Shown here in pieces: positions 21,748 through 33,216 of a stretch of 64,000 nt of DNA. The stretch covers positions 90,569,174-90,633,173 of the forward strand of contig CM045991.1 of assembly GCA_025175895.1 (NCBI GenBank), in the 5' to 3' direction. Under the pieces are notes generated by a model, which was given only the letters and a program-made list of their open reading frames with translations, had not been told where the DNA came from and ran no database searches. Source of the DNA: Wurfbainia villosa (lineage: Eukaryota > Streptophyta > Magnoliopsida > Zingiberales > Zingiberaceae). The position numbers were made by a program, and so were the translations under genes. Each line of letters starts with the position of its first letter. Position 1 is the first letter of the stretch.

Positions 21748-23884
21748 TGAAGGTGGATGCTTCGGAGGCTCATTGGCTCCCATGTCCCCGGATTAAAATT
21801 TTCACTAATGAAAGGATTAATCCGGATGGGATGAGCTTCCTTAACAACACCATTTCATCGTCGTGCTAACAACTTGAGTGGTCGCTTGAACAAACTAGTT
21901 GTTCAAGCAACACAACTCTTCTAGTTGGTTAGCCGCGGAAGAGACGACGGATGGATCGCCGGTTTTTGTGTTTGTCTTCGGGGTCCATGATTATACAATA
22001 CATATTCATACACATACATGCATAATCAAAATATTAAAGAATATGGTCAGATCTATAAATAAAGTTAATAATAACTTTATACCTTACGATCTTCTAACGT
22101 ATGTCCTATCCTTCTCGTGGACGACGTGTGGACGAAGATCCTCCACGAGTAGAAGCCTTCTAGATCGCTTTCTTCTCTACCTTGTCCGCTGCGAACAAAG
22201 AGAAGAAACAACAAATACCTTCCTATCTAGAACCGGCCACCAAATTATGGAACTTGGTGCAACCGCCGGCCAAGGAACAATTGGATGATGCGCCGGCCAA
22301 CTTCAAGAAGTGTTGCCGCCGGCCACCAAGGAGAAGGGGAGGAGGAAGAGCACTGGCCACCAATAGAAGGAGAACCGCCGACCAAGGAAGAAGGGAGAGT
22401 CCTCTAGGATGGGCGTCGGCCAAGTCTTGATGGAGGAGGATGGGCGCCGGCAACAATCTAGAAGGAAGAAAAGTTGCCGCCCACTTCTTTGCTCCAAAAC
22501 CCTAGCCGCCCAATGAACCCTAGCCGCCCACTTGTGGATGAGCCAAACCCTAACTCCAATTCGAAAATCTCTCTTTTTTTGCCGCCCAAGCCTAAGCCCC
22601 TTATTTATAGAATTAGGCTTAAGCCTCCTTTAATCTCCACCGTCGGATCTAGGGATTTAATCTCCACCGTCGGATCTAGGGTTTTATCCCAACCGTCGGA
22701 TCTAGGGTTTAATCCCAACCGTCGGATCTAGAATTTCATCCCAACCGTCGGATCTAAGGTTTCATCCCAACCGTCGGATCTAGGGTTTTATCCCAACCGT
22801 CGGATCTAGGGATTTAATCCTAACCGTCGATTCTAGGGTTTCATCCTAACCATCGGATCTAGGGATTTAATCCCAACCGTTGGTTCTAGGGTTTCATCCA
22901 ACCATCGGATCTAGGGATTTAATCCCAACCGTTGGTTCTAGGTTTTGTTTTACATTCTTGGATCTAGACTTCACAAGGATTATATTAGGCTACGATAGGG
23001 ACCATAAGGAGGAGTTGGGTCTTGGCCACCCGATGGATCGGAACCACACAAACTTGATCCATCAATGATGTTCCATTCCACTAGAGGATCATCATTGAAC
23101 TACCTCACCAACCCCCATAAATCAATATGGGCTCCATATATTATTTGTACATTTATCTCCCCGTGTTTAAGATATCGAATGTCCGTCAATTAATTGATTT
23201 ACTGACCATCAATTAATTAACATCTAATTCCTCGAGTAGTACCACTCAACCTTATCATCATGTTGACTAAGTCAACCAATTTGGGTTTACATGATGAACC
23301 TTATGAGCTCCTCAAGGGGACATCATCAACCTAATATATAAGACACGGTTTCCTCCTATAATCAACGACACACCATGTAAATAATATTATTTCCCAACTT
23401 ACCGGGCATATTGATTTAATCCATCTAAATCTCACCCTCTGGTAAATCAAAGAAATAAATACTAAGTACATGTGCCAGTTATTATATCGGGATTAAGAGC
23501 ATGTACAACATAATATCCGAGGTCCGATTCAACTATGTAGTCAGTACTGAATTGAATCACCTCTATGTCGGTCCTGCTCAATACACCTAAGTGTACTAGT
23601 GTAACTTTATGTTCAAGACAAAATAATACCAAGCTACACTACAACCATGCCAATGGTTTGTCCAAAACCATCTTGGTTGTGAGCCTCTACTTATATTTTA
23701 TAAGGGATTGATAACATGATCTTCTGTGCCACACCAAGCACCATGTTATCTACAATGTAAAATATTAGACAATATGCACACACATATAATAAATATATAA
23801 AGTGCAAACAATGATCATGTGATTCTTATTTCAAAATAAAATGTTCATACAAAAAGTGCTAGGCTTTCAGTATACATTCCAACA
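21748..23884 (-). repeat. A1 5' LTR (right copy)
   Basis: This LTR is 2137 bp with TG...CA ends, otherwise very similar to the left LTR. It is about 185 bp longer, mainly because its U3 minisatellite has roughly twice as many units. The TATA box (minus strand CTATAAATAA) is at about 22611-22620. GGCAC follows at 23885. Confidence 0.95.
22628..22955 (-). repeat. A1 U3 minisatellite, about twelve copies
   Basis: About twelve tandem units of 24-28 bp occur with the core CAACCGTCGGATCTAGGG. The last units are more divergent (CCGTTGGTTCTAGG, CCATCGGATCTAGG), and a higher-order pattern alternates GGATCT and GGTTCT types. The array sits just upstream of the TATA box in the element's orientation. 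Confidence 0.9.
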
Positions 23885-23889
23885 GGCAC

Positions 23890-24254
23890 ATCCAACATCT
23901 TGGTAAACTTTTATCATAAGATGTGATCCTGCCTTCCTCTAAATCATAACAAGGAGAAATTGAGTCCTAAAATAAAGATTTCAATGCCTCCATAGCCCCT
24001 AACATGGATATCCTTTATTTTGGATCAGGATGAGGTGTAAAGGAGTTTCTAGAGGCTACGATGGCTTATCCGTGGTCACCACCACGAGCATGGATCATTC
24101 CATGGCTCGACACGGGACCTCCAGTGGGGAACATGACCTGGCCGTATTCTCCACCACAATTGTAGTCCTCACCACGGCCTAACTATGGACCAGTCCTCGA
24201 TTGTAGTTCCCACCATGGCCTAATCGTGGACAAGACCACGACCATGGCTTGTTG
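23890..24254 (-). pseudogene. H-family Gag-like remnant
   Basis: On the minus strand this reads as glycine-, arginine- and histidine-rich fragments (such as HARGGDHG) followed by a charged stretch. It resembles the N-terminal part of plant Ty3/gypsy Gag proteins. Many stops interrupt it, two of them close to the A1 insertion. It is collinear with 14603-14966 once A1 is removed. The similarity is weak and rests on composition. Confidence 0.3.
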
Positions 24255-24663
24255 TTGTCGCTATTTAAATTTTATTAATATTTTATTCTTAATTTTATTT
24301 GGCTCAAATTTTCTATTTAATTTTAATTTTTTAGTTTTAAAATTTTTATATTTACTTTTCTATTTCATTAAGAATTTTTTTTATTTTTTTAGCTTTCTTA
24401 CTTGTTAAGAAATTTCTGTTAAAGTTAGTTTATTTTTTTTAGCATTAAAAAACCTTTTCTTTCTAAGCCTATTTAAACATAAGTTTAGGCTCTTATAAGA
24501 TATTCAATTTTGATTAATAATATTCCTTTTTCGTTTAAATAAAGAGATGATCCTCTTTTGTTGGAGAATTCCCCCTCTCATTTGATTCTCTCTGCCTCCC
24601 TCTATTCTAACCTCATGCATGGAAGGTTTTTAGCACTCACTCCGCAATCCTTCCTGCGTCAAC
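24255..24663 (+). repeat. H-family LTR-like block
   Basis: An AT-rich block with a TATTTAAACATAAG promoter-like stretch near 24470 and AATAAAGAG shortly downstream. It is the reverse complement of the blocks at about 700-1070 and 1480-1850, and in direct orientation with 1925-2050. It ends next to a degenerate primer-type site and a Gag-like start codon, which supports reading it as an LTR on the plus strand. Its left edge is not defined. Confidence 0.5.
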
Positions 24664-24826
24664 TAGTACCAAAGCCCTAAATCCATGGAAGGTCAACGAG
24701 GAGATGGTTATGGTCGTGATCGATAGGTTTTGATTGAGGAAGCCACACCCCAGGATCAAAGTACCCGCAAGTTCATGGATCTATAGAGACCAATCACGGA
24801 GCTATCTTGACGATCCATGAATGATT
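24664..24826 (+). pseudogene. H-family primer site and start of gag
   Basis: TAGTACCAAAGCC at 24664-24676 differs from the common TGGTATCAGAGCC primer site at a few positions. A start codon at 24685 opens a short frame, MEGQRGDGYGRDR, followed by a stop and further broken Gag-like sequence. M1 interrupts it at 24827. Confidence 0.35.
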
Positions 24827-24924
24827 TGTTGGTGTAATCGGTCCAGGCTACAATTGACCAAACTCGAGTTTGACTCGAGTAGTATTTTGATATTCGACAA
24901 AATGTATGACAATGTGATTGTCAT

Positions 24925-25362
24925 GAAAAGTCCAAGTTTTATGTACTTGGCATGGGAAGTCCAAGTCTTGTGTACTTGGCATGGAAAGTCCAAGTCTTGG
25001 GTACTTGGCATGGAAAGTCCAAGCATGGGTCTTGGCAATGGTAAAGTCTAAGTCATGGGTACTTGGCAATGGAAAGTCCAAACATGGTTTTTGGCAATTG
25101 GAAAGTCTAACATGGAGTTGGCAAGGAAAGTCTAAGAGTGTGATATTGGCAACGTAAAGTCCAAGCATGGGTCTTGGCAGCATAAGTCTAATGTTTGGAA
25201 ACGTAAAGTCCAAGTGTCAAGTCTTGGCGACATAAGTACAAATGGATCTTGGCATTTGGGAAGTCCAAGGGTGTGATATTGGCAACGTAAAGTCCAAGCT
25301 ATAGTTTCGGTGGCATAAGTTCAATGTTTGCCAGTGTAAAGTCCAAGCATGTGTCTTGGAAA
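24925..25362 (+). repeat. M1 U3 tandem array, CCAAG/CTTGG units
   Basis: About fifteen degenerate units of roughly 25-33 bp follow the pattern AAAGTCCAAG...TCTTGGCA. Each unit contains the inverted words CCAAG and CTTGG, so the transcript or single strand could fold into small hairpins. The units are most uniform at the left (three near-identical copies at 24927-25030). Confidence 0.8.
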
Positions 25363-26475
25363 TGTTGGTGCAGTAGTCACCAGATAATCGAACCTGAGTT
25401 TTGATTATGGCAAAGACCCAAAGTTAAGGTCATATTGTTGTCTAACAAGCTGAACCAAGTGTGCAGGAATAGTTAAGTTGAGCTGAAGGTTGGCGACACC
25501 CGGAGAATCTCGAATCGGGGAATTGTGGTGGTCGGGCGACACCAGGAGAACTTCGGAGGGAGCCAAAGAACCCAAGTCGAGACCAAAAGCAAAGCTACAA
25601 GTCACAAAGGACCTAAGGTAAGCTCATGTGTGTGAGTGAAGGTAAGGTCGGGTCCTCCATACGGGGACGTCCTTAGACGGCAATCCGACTAAGACTTCCC
25701 ATGGAAGGCCTAGGTCGAGATCGGACGGTAAGTGGTTGTCAAATTTACCTTCATTACTTCCATTTTAAGCTAACTTGTTGTTGCAACTGGAAACCCTAGC
25801 AACAGTCGATTGTTAGTTGTTAGCAGTCGATGGATAGGGTTGATCAGTTGACTGCTATTCAAATTCCAGCTTCGATGAGAGTCAAACTTCATCCCCTCAT
25901 CTTAGGGTGAGGTGGCTTTTTTGGATATAACTTGATCTCAACGTCTAGGGGGTTGGAAGGCTATAAAAGAAGGGGAGTTTCACCCCTTTAAGTCATCATT
26001 CAAGCTCTCCAAATGCCTCTGCAATGCTGCTACTCTACGATGACTCTACGACGCTGAAGTATTGTCGAAACATCAACGACACGAGCTCAACCTTCATTTC
26101 CCTAGTCGTCGGTATCAGTTCATTTTGTCATAATCTTTAAACATTGTATTTCAATTGTTTATCGAGCTTTTATCATAACGAGGATAGGGGGTTTATCTCT
26201 CTACCTAAAGATTTTTGAAGTTTTGTAATCGTCGTCTCCTACCTCCAACGAGGAGGAGAAGTTTTAGTGAATTACCCTCCGTACGCGGTCTCATATCACT
26301 AGGGCCTTGGATTAGCAACCGGTAGGCTGTGAACCAAGTAAAATCAAGCCTTGTTCATTTACTTTTTGCTGTGCATTTTACTCTTGCTTGTGTTTTAATC
26401 GTATCGATGAAAAGAATTCACGTGCGCTATTCACCCCCCCCCCTCCCCCTCTAGCGCTCTTTTTACGATCCAACA
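25363..26475 (+). mobile_element. Solo LTR of an S-like SIRE family
   Basis: A 1113-bp segment starts TGTTGGTGCAGTAG and ends GATCCAACA, matching the S1/S2/S3 LTRs in layout. It includes the TTTTGATTATGGCAAAG start block, a CTATAAAAGAAGG TATA box at about 25961 and a CACCCCCCCCC run near its end. There is no internal domain and no second LTR, so it is a solo LTR left by recombination. The flanks GGAAA and GGTAG match only partly, so the target duplication is unclear. Confidence 0.82.
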
Positions 26476-27596
26476 GGTAGTATAAGTCCAAATATACCTT
26501 GACAATATAGACCCGGTTAGCATGACAATAGCTGATGGAAACACTTAAAGGCTAATATATAAATGAACAAGTCATGGATGACTTGGAGGGATTTAATAGG
26601 CGTGAGGCTGATGGAGGTGGCTAGAAGGCTTAAGTTTAGGCTAAGGGTGGTCTATCAAGTATGAGGGCATCATACTTGGGTTAAATCTCATATTTGAGGT
26701 CTATCAGTCGACTGGTCAAGTGTTTTGACACTTGGCAGCCTAGCCGACTCTGAGCAGTCGACTGGAGTTATGACCAGTCAACTGGTCAAGAGTCGACTAG
26801 AGCTCGACTGCGACTACGTGGCCTTCATAATTGAATGTCAGCTTTGGGCAACCGACTGGCCTTGAGTAGTCAACTACCATGGAGGGCAGTCGATTGCTAT
26901 TTGTGGCCACGAGAACAGAAAGTTTCGTAGTAGACTAGGCAGTCGACTGATAGAGCACTAGTCAACTACTAGGGTTTGGCAATCCACTAATCAGCTATCC
27001 GTTGGAGTTTTTTCAGCGTGGATTAAGTCGTTGTGAGATAACAACTACAGAAGTAGTCGACTACTAGGTATGGGCAATCAACTGCTAGGCGAAAATTAGC
27101 CCGAGTTATAGTTTTATAAGGAGCACGAAAAGGAGGATTTTAGCAATGGTTCTTGAGGTGATTTAACGGGGAATTGCTGCTACATTCCAGACCTTCAAGG
27201 CATTCAGTAAGCAACCAAAAATCAAGGATTCAAAGCATTCTTTGTAAAGTTTTTTTTACTTGTATTTCATTGTATTTGCTTGTATCTCTTGTTTTATTGT
27301 TGTAAGACTTTGTACGAGGCTTCTCCACATTCGGATTGCTCCGAGAAGGAGTTTATTAGTGGTGGTGTGCATCACTAGAGCTCACTTGAGCTTGACCTAT
27401 GGAGTAAAAACCCTAATGTTCTAACCCATGTTATATCTTGTATTTGTGGGTATGTTGCTTGTGTGTTGTGTACTCGTATTTGTATTTTGTATTTTCGATG
27501 TACTAACCTTATTGTAGACAAGAACGAACACAATCGAGCAACGAAAATGTGAAACACTATTCACCCCCCTCTAGTGCATCATCAACGGTCCTACAA

Positions 27597-27609
27597 TTGG
27601 TATCAGAGC
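27597..27609 (+). other. M1 primer-binding site
   Basis: TTGGTATCAGAGC begins one base after the LTR end. It is of the iMet-tRNA type. Confidence 0.9.
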
Positions 27610-27669
27610 TTGGAGCTCTTCATTTGGACTAACCGCCAAGGAGCAAACGCGCTAGAGAGGAGAAAGAAA

Positions 27670-28939
27670 ATGGAGTTTGAAGAAAGATTAGGTGATAACA
27701 TCAACATTTCACCTTCCTTTGACCGTAAGGATTTTGCATATTGGAAAGGTAGAATGATGTATTTTCTTATGTGTGATTATGACAATTGGATTAGTATTAT
27801 AGTAGGGTTCAATGCTCTGGAGGATGAGAATGGGAGAATATTCAAGAAGAAGAAGTGGGAGCAAATTCAATATTATGAAATAAACAATAATGTAACAAAA
27901 ATATTGATTAATGTGTTACCTAATGATGTTTTGGCAAAGCTAGGTGAGTTTAAGGATGCTAAGGAATTATGGAGTAAGCTAGCTAAGCTTCATGAAGAAC
28001 CCTCAACGGCTCAAGAAATAGAGGAGCCCAAGGAACAAGAATGCTCAACGGTCCAAAGTGGAGATGATAATGGGACCGAAGAAGTAAGTTCATCATCCTC
28101 ATAAGAGTGTGAAAATTCGGAGGTTGAAAGGCCATCAATATCTGAGGAACAGGAAATATAAGAAGTATCCCACCTCTAGGATTGAGGGAGAGGAGAGATT
28201 TTCCATGCCGGAGCAAGAAGAACATGAACCATCGACCCCCGGTCAAGAAGAGGAAGTTCAAAATTCCCCTACCATGGAAGGTAACTCAAATATTGCAATT
28301 AAAAATAAGAATCACATAATATTTTTTGAGTGTAGGAAGCAAGGACACTACAAGAGAAAGTGTCCAAAAAGAGTCAAGAAGACTCAATCGGCGCCAAAAG
28401 TTCATGAAAAGCCTAAGGATGTCGGTGCTTCAACAATTAAGTGCAAGGAGCACGTCATTTGCTTCAAATGTCATCAAAATGGGAACTATAGAAGTCATTG
28501 CCCTAAGGGAAGATAACTTAGCAAGGGCAAGGGAGGAGCTACACATATAGGGGGTGCTAAGGCAAACCCTAAGATATATTTCAATAATGCTCTTTATTTA
28601 CGTAATAATCAAAAGCATGCTAGGAGTAATTTTAATTCTCTTGCAATTGGGCATAATCATGAAAGGCATGCAAATAACAATAAATATATTTGCTTAGGTG
28701 CTAAATCTTGCAATGTTAGGGTTAAAGATAAATCTAGTACCAACAACCCTAAAATAATTCTACCTAAGGAAGCCATTAGGAAGGTAGAGAACCACTTAGG
28801 CATTAACCTTAAGGAGGGTAGACATATGCCTAAGAGAAAGAATCATTCCCAAAAGGTTAATGAAAAATCAAAAATTAAGAAATTAGAGTTAGAGAACCAA
28901 GCCTTGAGGTCAAGACTTGAGAAATTAAAGAAGACCCTT
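27670..28939 (+). pseudogene. M1 Gag, N-terminal and middle part
   Basis: The methionine at 27670 (MEFEERLGDNINISPSFDRKDF) opens the Gag domain, with the FAYWKGRM block typical of SIRE-type Gag. The first stop is at 28102, and the frame continues in pieces. Two zinc-knuckle remnants follow at 28325-28365 (CRKQGHYKRKC, first cysteine lost) and 28460-28500 (CFKCHQNGNYRSHC, histidine replaced by asparagine). A leucine-heptad coiled coil (KIKKLELENQALRSRLEKL) lies at about 28870-28930. The frame then runs into the inserted Tat-like element. Confidence 0.85.
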
Positions 28940-30147
28940 AGTTTAATCAAAGGGTTCAAATCTGTTTAATCCTGCCCGTCCGATGAGATCTGATTGATCT
29001 GAGCTATCCATCTAAATCTGGAGAGATCCAATCCATACACTCAGATCTATATATCTCAACCTTCCATCCAGATCAAGTTGATCGTGATCGTCCATTCAGA
29101 TTGATCAGATCCGTCTATTCTAAATCGAAGCAATTTTGGTCGTTGGATCAAACCTAGGATTTGGATTATTTATTAAGTTGGAGCAGTTTTTTTTTCTTCA
29201 GCCGACTTCACCCCTCTCCCGCGATAATCGCCCGACGCCTCCTATGCTTTCTTTACCGCCGTCGCGCTCTCCACCTTCTCCGCCGGTCACCGAGAGAGGA
29301 AAGGGGATTCCCTCCTTCTCCAGTGACCAGTGCCACTCCATCACACCCTCCATCGTCAGCAGCCATCTCCTCCGCTCCGAACTCTATCACCGCCGACCAA
29401 TCGGAGTGGGGGTTCCCCTTCGATCAGTCCAGCCACCACTACAGCCACCGGAGTGGGGATTCCTCTCCGTTGTCATCTCGCTTAATCACTTTGGCGACTC
29501 GGCGTGCACCGCCGCGACTCAACATTTATAGCGGCACCTTCGCATGTGCGCCGATTGCATCTTCCACAGCTCCAACCAGCTCTTTCACAGCCTCGTCCAA
29601 GACCTTCTCTTCAACTTCATCGTAGCCCACTTCCAGCTTCAATTTCAGATTCCATGCAAGTTGTGCCTTGATTTTTTTCATTGATGTGTTGATTGCTTTT
29701 CATGTTTACTTATTGTTTGTAATCAAAATTACTTCCACGTTTTGAATTACACGTATTTAGTTTAATTTGTTTCATGCATACGTAGTGTTCGATAAAATGT
29801 TTCTTGAGTAATTAGGTTGTAGTTGGTTAGTTTAGATTTAATTTCATGTTATGTTTTACTCTCGTGAAATTCCTGCATTTGAAGTGTTTGATTTAATTCC
29901 TGCATTGTTTGATTTGGTTGTGCATATTAGTTTAGAGTTGTAATTACCTTGCAACCATAGGTTAGAGCCCAAATCACAAACCCCTCATTTACATTAGAAA
30001 ACCCAAAGCAATAATTATCGATTCTAAGACTACTATTCTCTCGATTACACTCATTGGGAAACGATCTGGGTCGTTCACTATGCTATATTAGTGTAGAGAG
30101 GATTTGGTAATTAATTTGTAACGGTACCACGATAAATACTATTATCA
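28940..30147 (+). repeat. Tat-like 5' LTR, truncated at its start
   Basis: This matches 33507-34724 from AGTTTAATCAAAGG to the terminal TATCA. The missing first 290 bp include the terminal TG. Open frames within it (29136-29625) also occur in the other LTR in altered form. They are serine/proline-rich chance frames. Confidence 0.85.
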
Positions 30148-30150
30148 ATT

Positions 30151-30169
30151 TTGGCGTTGTTGTCGGGGA
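30151..30169 (+). other. Tat-like primer-binding site
   Basis: TTGGCGTTGTTGTCGGGGA sits three bases after the LTR end. Family consensus from memory is TGGCGCCGTTGCCGGGGA, so a few C-to-T changes have occurred. Confidence 0.75.
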
Positions 30170-30362
30170 GTGTAATGGTGCTTGGTAGACTTAGGATTGT
30201 TCACCCATTTTTTTGAAAAAAAATAATTAAAAATCTGAAAATTTATTTAGGGCTTCATTCTTTTATTCTCTTATATATCCATGTATTTTATCATGTATAC
30301 TTCCTATGTCTTTTGATATTGTTTGTTAGTGTTTTAGGAAAGAACAGGAAATTTCTTTAAAC

Positions 30363-31760
30363 ATGGATCTATATTATCAGCGGCTTGGAGATTTCAATGA
30401 TTTTTATTATTCAGGCACTGGAAAACAGGAGTATAATCAGCTTGAACATCAACAGTATTAGTATCAGCCTCAATATCATCAGTCTGCTCCTCATTATCAT
30501 CAGTCTTATCAATAGGATAGGTATAATTCAATTTTTGGTACATCTTTTCATAATTTTGATTCAGATTTCAAGTATGGGCACACACCACAGTATGTTCCTC
30601 AACTACCTCAGTGCTATCCACCCCCACCTTTTGCCAATACTTACATGCCCAGTTGGGGAGATCAATCAAGTTACAATTATAGAGAAGCACATCAAGAAAA
30701 GGCTCAGAATCTTTCAGCTTATAAGAGTCCATTATGATTACAAGATGACACAGTGGGTGATGGACTACAACCATTCCAACAAGCTGAGTCGACTACAGAG
30801 ACACTAGAAAAGCTTTTACAGCTAGGATCATTCCTACATCAACACCAATGACAAATACTCTTGCAGCTAGCATCAGTTCTACAACAACATCAATAACAAA
30901 TCAGTGATAATCATCAGTGACAACAAGAAAGGATACAAAACATGCAAATCTAGCTAGATCAAATTGCATCAACCATCAGCCAGACACAAGCACAAGATTC
31001 CTTCCAGTTTTCTTCAGAGAGCATTCCTGATGGCAGTGATGTGCTTGAGGAGATGGATTACAGAGCTAATGATAGATATGTTACTTCTTCTGCAGCTCTA
31101 TAGGACTCCTCTGTTGATGGGCATGGTGATGATGTACTATCTAATCCTCCATATATTGATGAAGTTGTTGCTATAGCAGATGATATACAGGATGATACTA
31201 GTAGCTTGGATTTACTCTGTGATGTTATTTTTGCCTCGAATTATATTGAAGAAAAGGAGAGGTTGCCAAATACCAGTGCCCAGACTTGCCAGCTAGACTA
31301 GAAGACAAGTGAGACAGTGGCGGCAAGCAATTCTGATGAGTTGATTCCCATAGAAGTGGTGGATAGCTAAAGGCCCCCAAACTGGACACTTCCATCTCAG
31401 CCAGAGTCTCCAACAAATCTACTGATGAAGGCCCTGACAGAAAATGCAATAATCCAACCCCAAGGCTGGACACTTTTCCTGAATCACCTCCGACCACCAG
31501 AGATTACATATGATGAGGTGATGATATTAGAGGGAGCAGCACAGTACTATCCTGATAACATCATGAAGGCGCTCACCCCCGTTCAGTCCATCCCACTCCC
31601 AGCGTGGATGTTAAAGCTGAATCTTCTTCAACCATTGGGACGGGATTTCTCTCGGAGCATCCCACGACCTGCATGGCTTCTTCTACTGAATCTTCTTCAA
31701 TCGCCAGGACCTCAGGGGAGTTTGCTCGATCTCATTTTCTTTTATTTCCCTTGTATATAC
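30363..31760 (+). pseudogene. Glutamine/histidine-rich ORF remnant
   Basis: A frame opening MDLYYQRLGDFNDFYYSG continues through tyrosine-, glutamine- and proline-rich sequence (HNFDSDFKYGHTPQYVP, FANTYMPSWGD). It then passes into acidic sequence and two similar segments around 31560-31710 (PLPAWMLKLNLLQ and PRPAWLLLLNLLQ). At least eight in-frame stops, mostly CAG/CAA to TAG/TAA, break it. I do not recognise a domain. The position just after the leader suggests a Gag-like gene of a non-autonomous element. Confidence 0.45.
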
Positions 31761-33202
31761 GTTTCTTTTACTTTGTTTATTTTAGTTATAGTTGTTAAGT
31801 TTTGTTTGACGAGTTTTTATTTAGTCGTGTTTTGAAATAAATTTCCTATGCATTCCTTTATATCTTCTTAGAAGTCGTGAAAGCTAGTTAAATTTGATTG
31901 TCGAATTTTGGGATTTATTGACTTGAATGGATTATTTGATTGCATGTGGTTACTACTTGGTGATGGATTCTATGTTGATAGATTGAGATGATTCTTTCAT
32001 TCCTAGTGAGTATTGTGCCTATTTTATTTGCTTGTGTGAGGTGCACTTGTGGTTATTGTAACTCTAGAACTTTCTTTGATTCTTTCGAGACCACACAACC
32101 ATAGGTTTGCATAATTACTATGAAGGCTATCTCACTTGTTTCCCTTTACTACTTTTGTTGTCACATGCTACTCAAATAATTTTCTTATCATACATCATGT
32201 CATTTTCATTAGTCATTCTACTATCTTTCTATGCTTTCATCATGTCATTTCTTTCTATTTCCATTTTGTTGGATGTGGAATATTTGATGTTTCATGATGA
32301 GTTTTTGCCCGAGACGGACAAAAGTTTAAGTGTGGGGGAGAGAGTAGCTCAGGAGAATTTAGTGTAAGCATAGGCAAGTCGTGCTTGATCACTATGGGAT
32401 AGCCATGCTCTTTATCTTTTTAGCTAAGCTTGATGTTGGAGTATAGAGAAGTGCACTACATGTCGGAAAAAAAAGAGTTTGAAAAAAAAAGAATAAACAT
32501 TTGGGTGCCCATAAAATAAAATAAAAAGTATTGTGAAAATTTTGACATGTGCCATTTTTTATTTATATGTGGTAGTATTTTTGTGATGGACATCCCTTGT
32601 TGCAACCATTGAGAGATTTATTGTATATCATCAGTCGATTTGTACTGAAGAATGTGATAAGGGTTGTTTACATATTTATTGGGTTGGAAGAAAAAAATTT
32701 TAGGGCAATACTTTCTTGTACTCATATATGTAGTATTCCAGTATTTCCATGACTTCTTGCAATGTTTTAGCTATTTCATTTCCTACCTTTCTTTCTTTCC
32801 ACACATACTATTATTTTTATTATATTCATGTTCCTTTTACATTCCTAATAAGCCTTCAATAATTGTGCATTCTTATGTGTATATAGTGGTGAAGGTAGAA
32901 GAAAAGCAAGCATATGGTAGTGCATAAACCATGAGTAGCTTGAGTGAACTCCACTATTACATGTTTATGAGAGCGAGAGAAACCACCACTTACCTTGTGA
33001 GGCTTAGTCACTCTCAGTCTATTCATAATGAATTGAAGTCACCATGTTTGTTAACCTATGTAAGATTTGAGTCCATGATTGCTTGAGTCTTTGAGATTTG
33101 ACAATCCTAGGTAACTTTCTTTCACAATCTTCTATGTATACTTGGGAATTGCTAGGGAAATATACTTTTAGTTTTCTTTCCTTGCTTGGGACGTGCAATA
33201 AT
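31761..33202 (+). other. Tat-like 3' non-coding region
   Basis: AT-rich sequence without coding motifs. At 32328-32340 it contains AAGTGTGGGGGAG, a second polypurine-type tract like the one at the LTR edge. Internal tracts of this kind are common in Athila/Tat elements. Confidence 0.6.
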
Positions 33203-33216
33203 AAGTGTGGGGGAAT
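33203..33216 (+). other. Tat-like polypurine tract
   Basis: AAGTGTGGGGGAAT directly precedes TGATAACTG, the start of the 3' LTR. Confidence 0.88.

Larger units (their letters stand above)
14967..23884 (-). mobile_element. A1: Angela/Tork-like Ty1/copia element
   Basis: An 8.9-kb element on the minus strand has LTRs of 1952 bp (14967-16918) and 2137 bp (21748-23884), TG...CA ends and a perfect GGCAC target duplication. The coding order on the minus strand is gag, CCHC knuckle, protease, integrase, RT and RNase H, which is the copia order. LTR length, a leader of about 1 kb and a Gag with an LTGPNYIDWKRNL start fit the Angela branch of the Tork group. Premature stops and an integrase deletion make it non-autonomous. 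Confidence 0.95.
24827..27595 (+). repeat. M1 5' LTR (contains a solo LTR)
   Basis: TG...CA ends are present and the primer site follows at 27597. The left third is a tandem array of CCAAG...CTTGG units. The array is cut by a foreign solo LTR at 25363-26475 and resumes with AGTATAAGTCCAAATATACC. The region 26700-27090 holds many CAGTCGACTG-type palindromes upstream of a TTTATAAGG box near 27112. The U5 end has the CTATTCACCCCCCTCTAG word shared with the S-family LTRs. Confidence 0.78.

Noticed and set aside
22628..22955. Regular direct repeats as a CRISPR-like array
   Set aside because: The units are directly joined without unique spacers, lie inside a plant retrotransposon LTR, and occur at the same place in the other LTR.
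27574..27669. Upstream methionine at 27574 as the start of M1 Gag
   Set aside because: It lies in the end of the LTR and reads through the primer-binding site. The methionine at 27670 matches the usual Gag start.
29136..29625. Serine/proline-rich frames, and similar ones at 33726-34322
   Set aside because: They lie in the two LTRs of the Tat-like element, differ in frame between the copies, and have no recognisable domain.
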